Shown: positions 63,215-64,000 of the stretch, in pieces
Layout: every line of letters starts with the position of its first letter
Position numbering within the stretch: position 1 is the first letter of the stretch
Source of the DNA: Kordiimonadales bacterium IMCC3096
GTDB lineage: Bacteria; Pseudomonadota; Alphaproteobacteria; Minwuiales; Minwuiaceae
Assembly (NCBI GenBank): GCA_016865035.1
Contig: CP018227.1
Coordinates: 1,768,001-1,832,000, forward strand
DNA: 64,000 nucleotides
Direction: 5' to 3'
Program-made: the position numbers and the translations under genes
Notes under the pieces: generated by a model
Seen by the model: only the letters and a program-made list of their open reading frames with translations
Database searches by the model: none
What the model was told of the DNA's origin: nothing

Positions 63215-64000
63215 TTACTGGCCGCTGACCACCAGAACCGCACGACGGTTCTTGGCGTTCTTCACGCCGTCACCCGTCTTCACGGCAGGCTGGCTCTCGC
63301 CGACGCCGGATGCGGTGATGGCAGAGGCTGCAACACCGTTGCTCACCAGGAACTCGACGACCTGACGTGCACGCTGGTTGGACAGCGCCAGATTGTACTG
63401 GTCAGAACCGCTGGTATCCGTGTGTGCGGTGACGGAAACAGCTCCGGCCTTGCGCTTGCCAAGGTTGCCGATGACGCTCTGCAGCCGACCCTTGGACAGG
63501 TTGGTCAGATTGGCCTGATCAAACCGGAAGTAGATCACCTGTGTCAGGTCAGACATCTTGGCGACCGGCTTCGGTGCCGCGGCAGGTGCCGGGGCCGGCT
63601 TCATCTTGGCCATTGCGGCCTCGAAACCATCGCGGCAACGGAAGATGTGCAGCAGCTGCCAGCCTTCTTCCTGTTCCTGGATCCAGCAATCCCACTGGGT
63701 CTGGGCCATGGCCAGATCGGCAGGCTGCGACTCGGCATAGCCTTCCGCATACTTCTGCATCAGGCGGACACGGGCCTCGCTCAACTCCGAAACCTTGCCG
63801 GCGTCCAGCGCGCGGGAAGCCACGGTGTCGGGCAGCACTTCAAAGCCTGCCGCCGCATCGGCGGACTTGGCGGAGTAATAGGCCGCATCCGCAGAGTCGC
63901 CCTCTTCCGCCTCATTGGCGGACAATACCGCGTACATCGGTGCCAACTGCGAATTCAGCGCCGGATACTTCGTGGCGACCTTGCCTGCATTCGGATCCGA
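63215..64000 (-). CDS. OmpA family protein, C-terminal part (5' end outside window)
   Basis: The frame is open to the window edge, so the signal peptide and start lie beyond 64000; 261 residues are visible. An N-terminal helical region (Ala/Glu-rich) is followed by a PAPAPAAAPKP linker and an OmpA-like peptidoglycan-binding domain: VIYFRFDQANL, VSVTAHTDTSGSDQYNLALSNQRARQVVEFL and NRRAVLVVSG, with the diaminopimelate-binding Asp and Arg. Expected in the outer membrane or periplasm, tethering the cell wall. A clear intrinsic terminator follows. Confidence 0.92.
   Translation of the reverse strand, partial: SDPNAGKVATKYPALNSQLAPMYAVLSANEAEEGDSADAAYYSAKSADAAAGFEVLPDTVASRALDAGKVSELSEARVRLMQKYAEGYAESQPADLAMAQTQWDCWIQEQEEGWQLLHIFRCRDGFEAAMAKMKPAPAPAAAPKPVAKMSDLTQVIYFRFDQANLTNLSKGRLQSVIGNLGKRKAGAVSVTAHTDTSGSDQYNLALSNQRARQVVEFLVSNGVAASAITASGVGESQPAVKTGDGVKNAKNRRAVLVVSGQ

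Overview
The window is a high-GC alphaproteobacterial chromosome segment, probably of Rhodospirillales type; the rank is inferred from gene content and no 16S rRNA is present. It appears to lie at the replication origin and centromere. Four things point there: the block leuS-lptE-holA / parB-parA-rsmG-mnmG-mnmE; three parS sites (5931, 7951, 14842); hemE and hemJ on one side of a gene-free stretch (23431-23872) with DnaA-box-like words; and the origin-flanking series ppsR(DUF299)-maf-aroE-coaE-dnaQ on the other side, followed by rho. This hemE | ori | DUF299 arrangement is the one known from Caulobacter and Rickettsia.

Layout. 1-9637: the leuS 3' part, LPS assembly (lptE), DNA polymerase delta subunit (holA), the partition operon and the tRNA-U34 modification genes mnmG/mnmE. 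9740-12293: a thioredoxin-fold DUF255 protein and an alkyl-DNA repair methyltransferase. 12294-14760: an AT-rich foreign cassette encoding a reverse transcriptase and an overlapping PD-(D/E)XK-like nuclease, the best candidate here for an undescribed, defence-type system. 14875-21213: housekeeping and catabolic enzymes, a tandem intergenic repeat, an acyl-CoA ligase and hemJ. 21263-29027: hemE, a TauD-like oxygenase, the putative oriC, the ppsR-dnaQ run and rho. 29215-34133: a degraded foreign insertion. It starts at a 3' half of tRNA-Phe fused to a truncated glutathione S-transferase pseudogene, carries iteron-like repeats, an MFS exporter with a divergent TetR regulator and a MAPEG protein, and ends at an internally deleted IS1380-type transposase and a bisected palindromic repeat. 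34134-46421: mixed metabolism (P450, Nudix, hspQ, GNAT, ABC-F, ndk, AhpD-like, luciferase-like monooxygenase, CoA transferase, DMT exporter, TauD, TPR, SDR), punctuated by six copies of one long palindromic repeat. 46601-54300: pyrE, a phasin with a histone-H1-like tail, cystathionine beta-lyase and the aapJQMP amino-acid ABC transporter. 54500-60805: a second luciferase-like monooxygenase and the polyhydroxybutyrate cluster phaR / small ORF-phaC / phbA-phbB. 60892-64000: a 700-residue membrane-anchored protein of unknown function and a truncated OmpA-family gene.

Working together. ParA, ParB and the parS sites segregate the origin region. PhbA and PhbB make (R)-3-hydroxybutyryl-CoA, the PhaC-like enzyme polymerises it, the phasin coats the granule, and PhaR probably represses through TGC/GCA-rich sites seen before phaP, phaC and phbA. 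AapJQMP imports L-amino acids.
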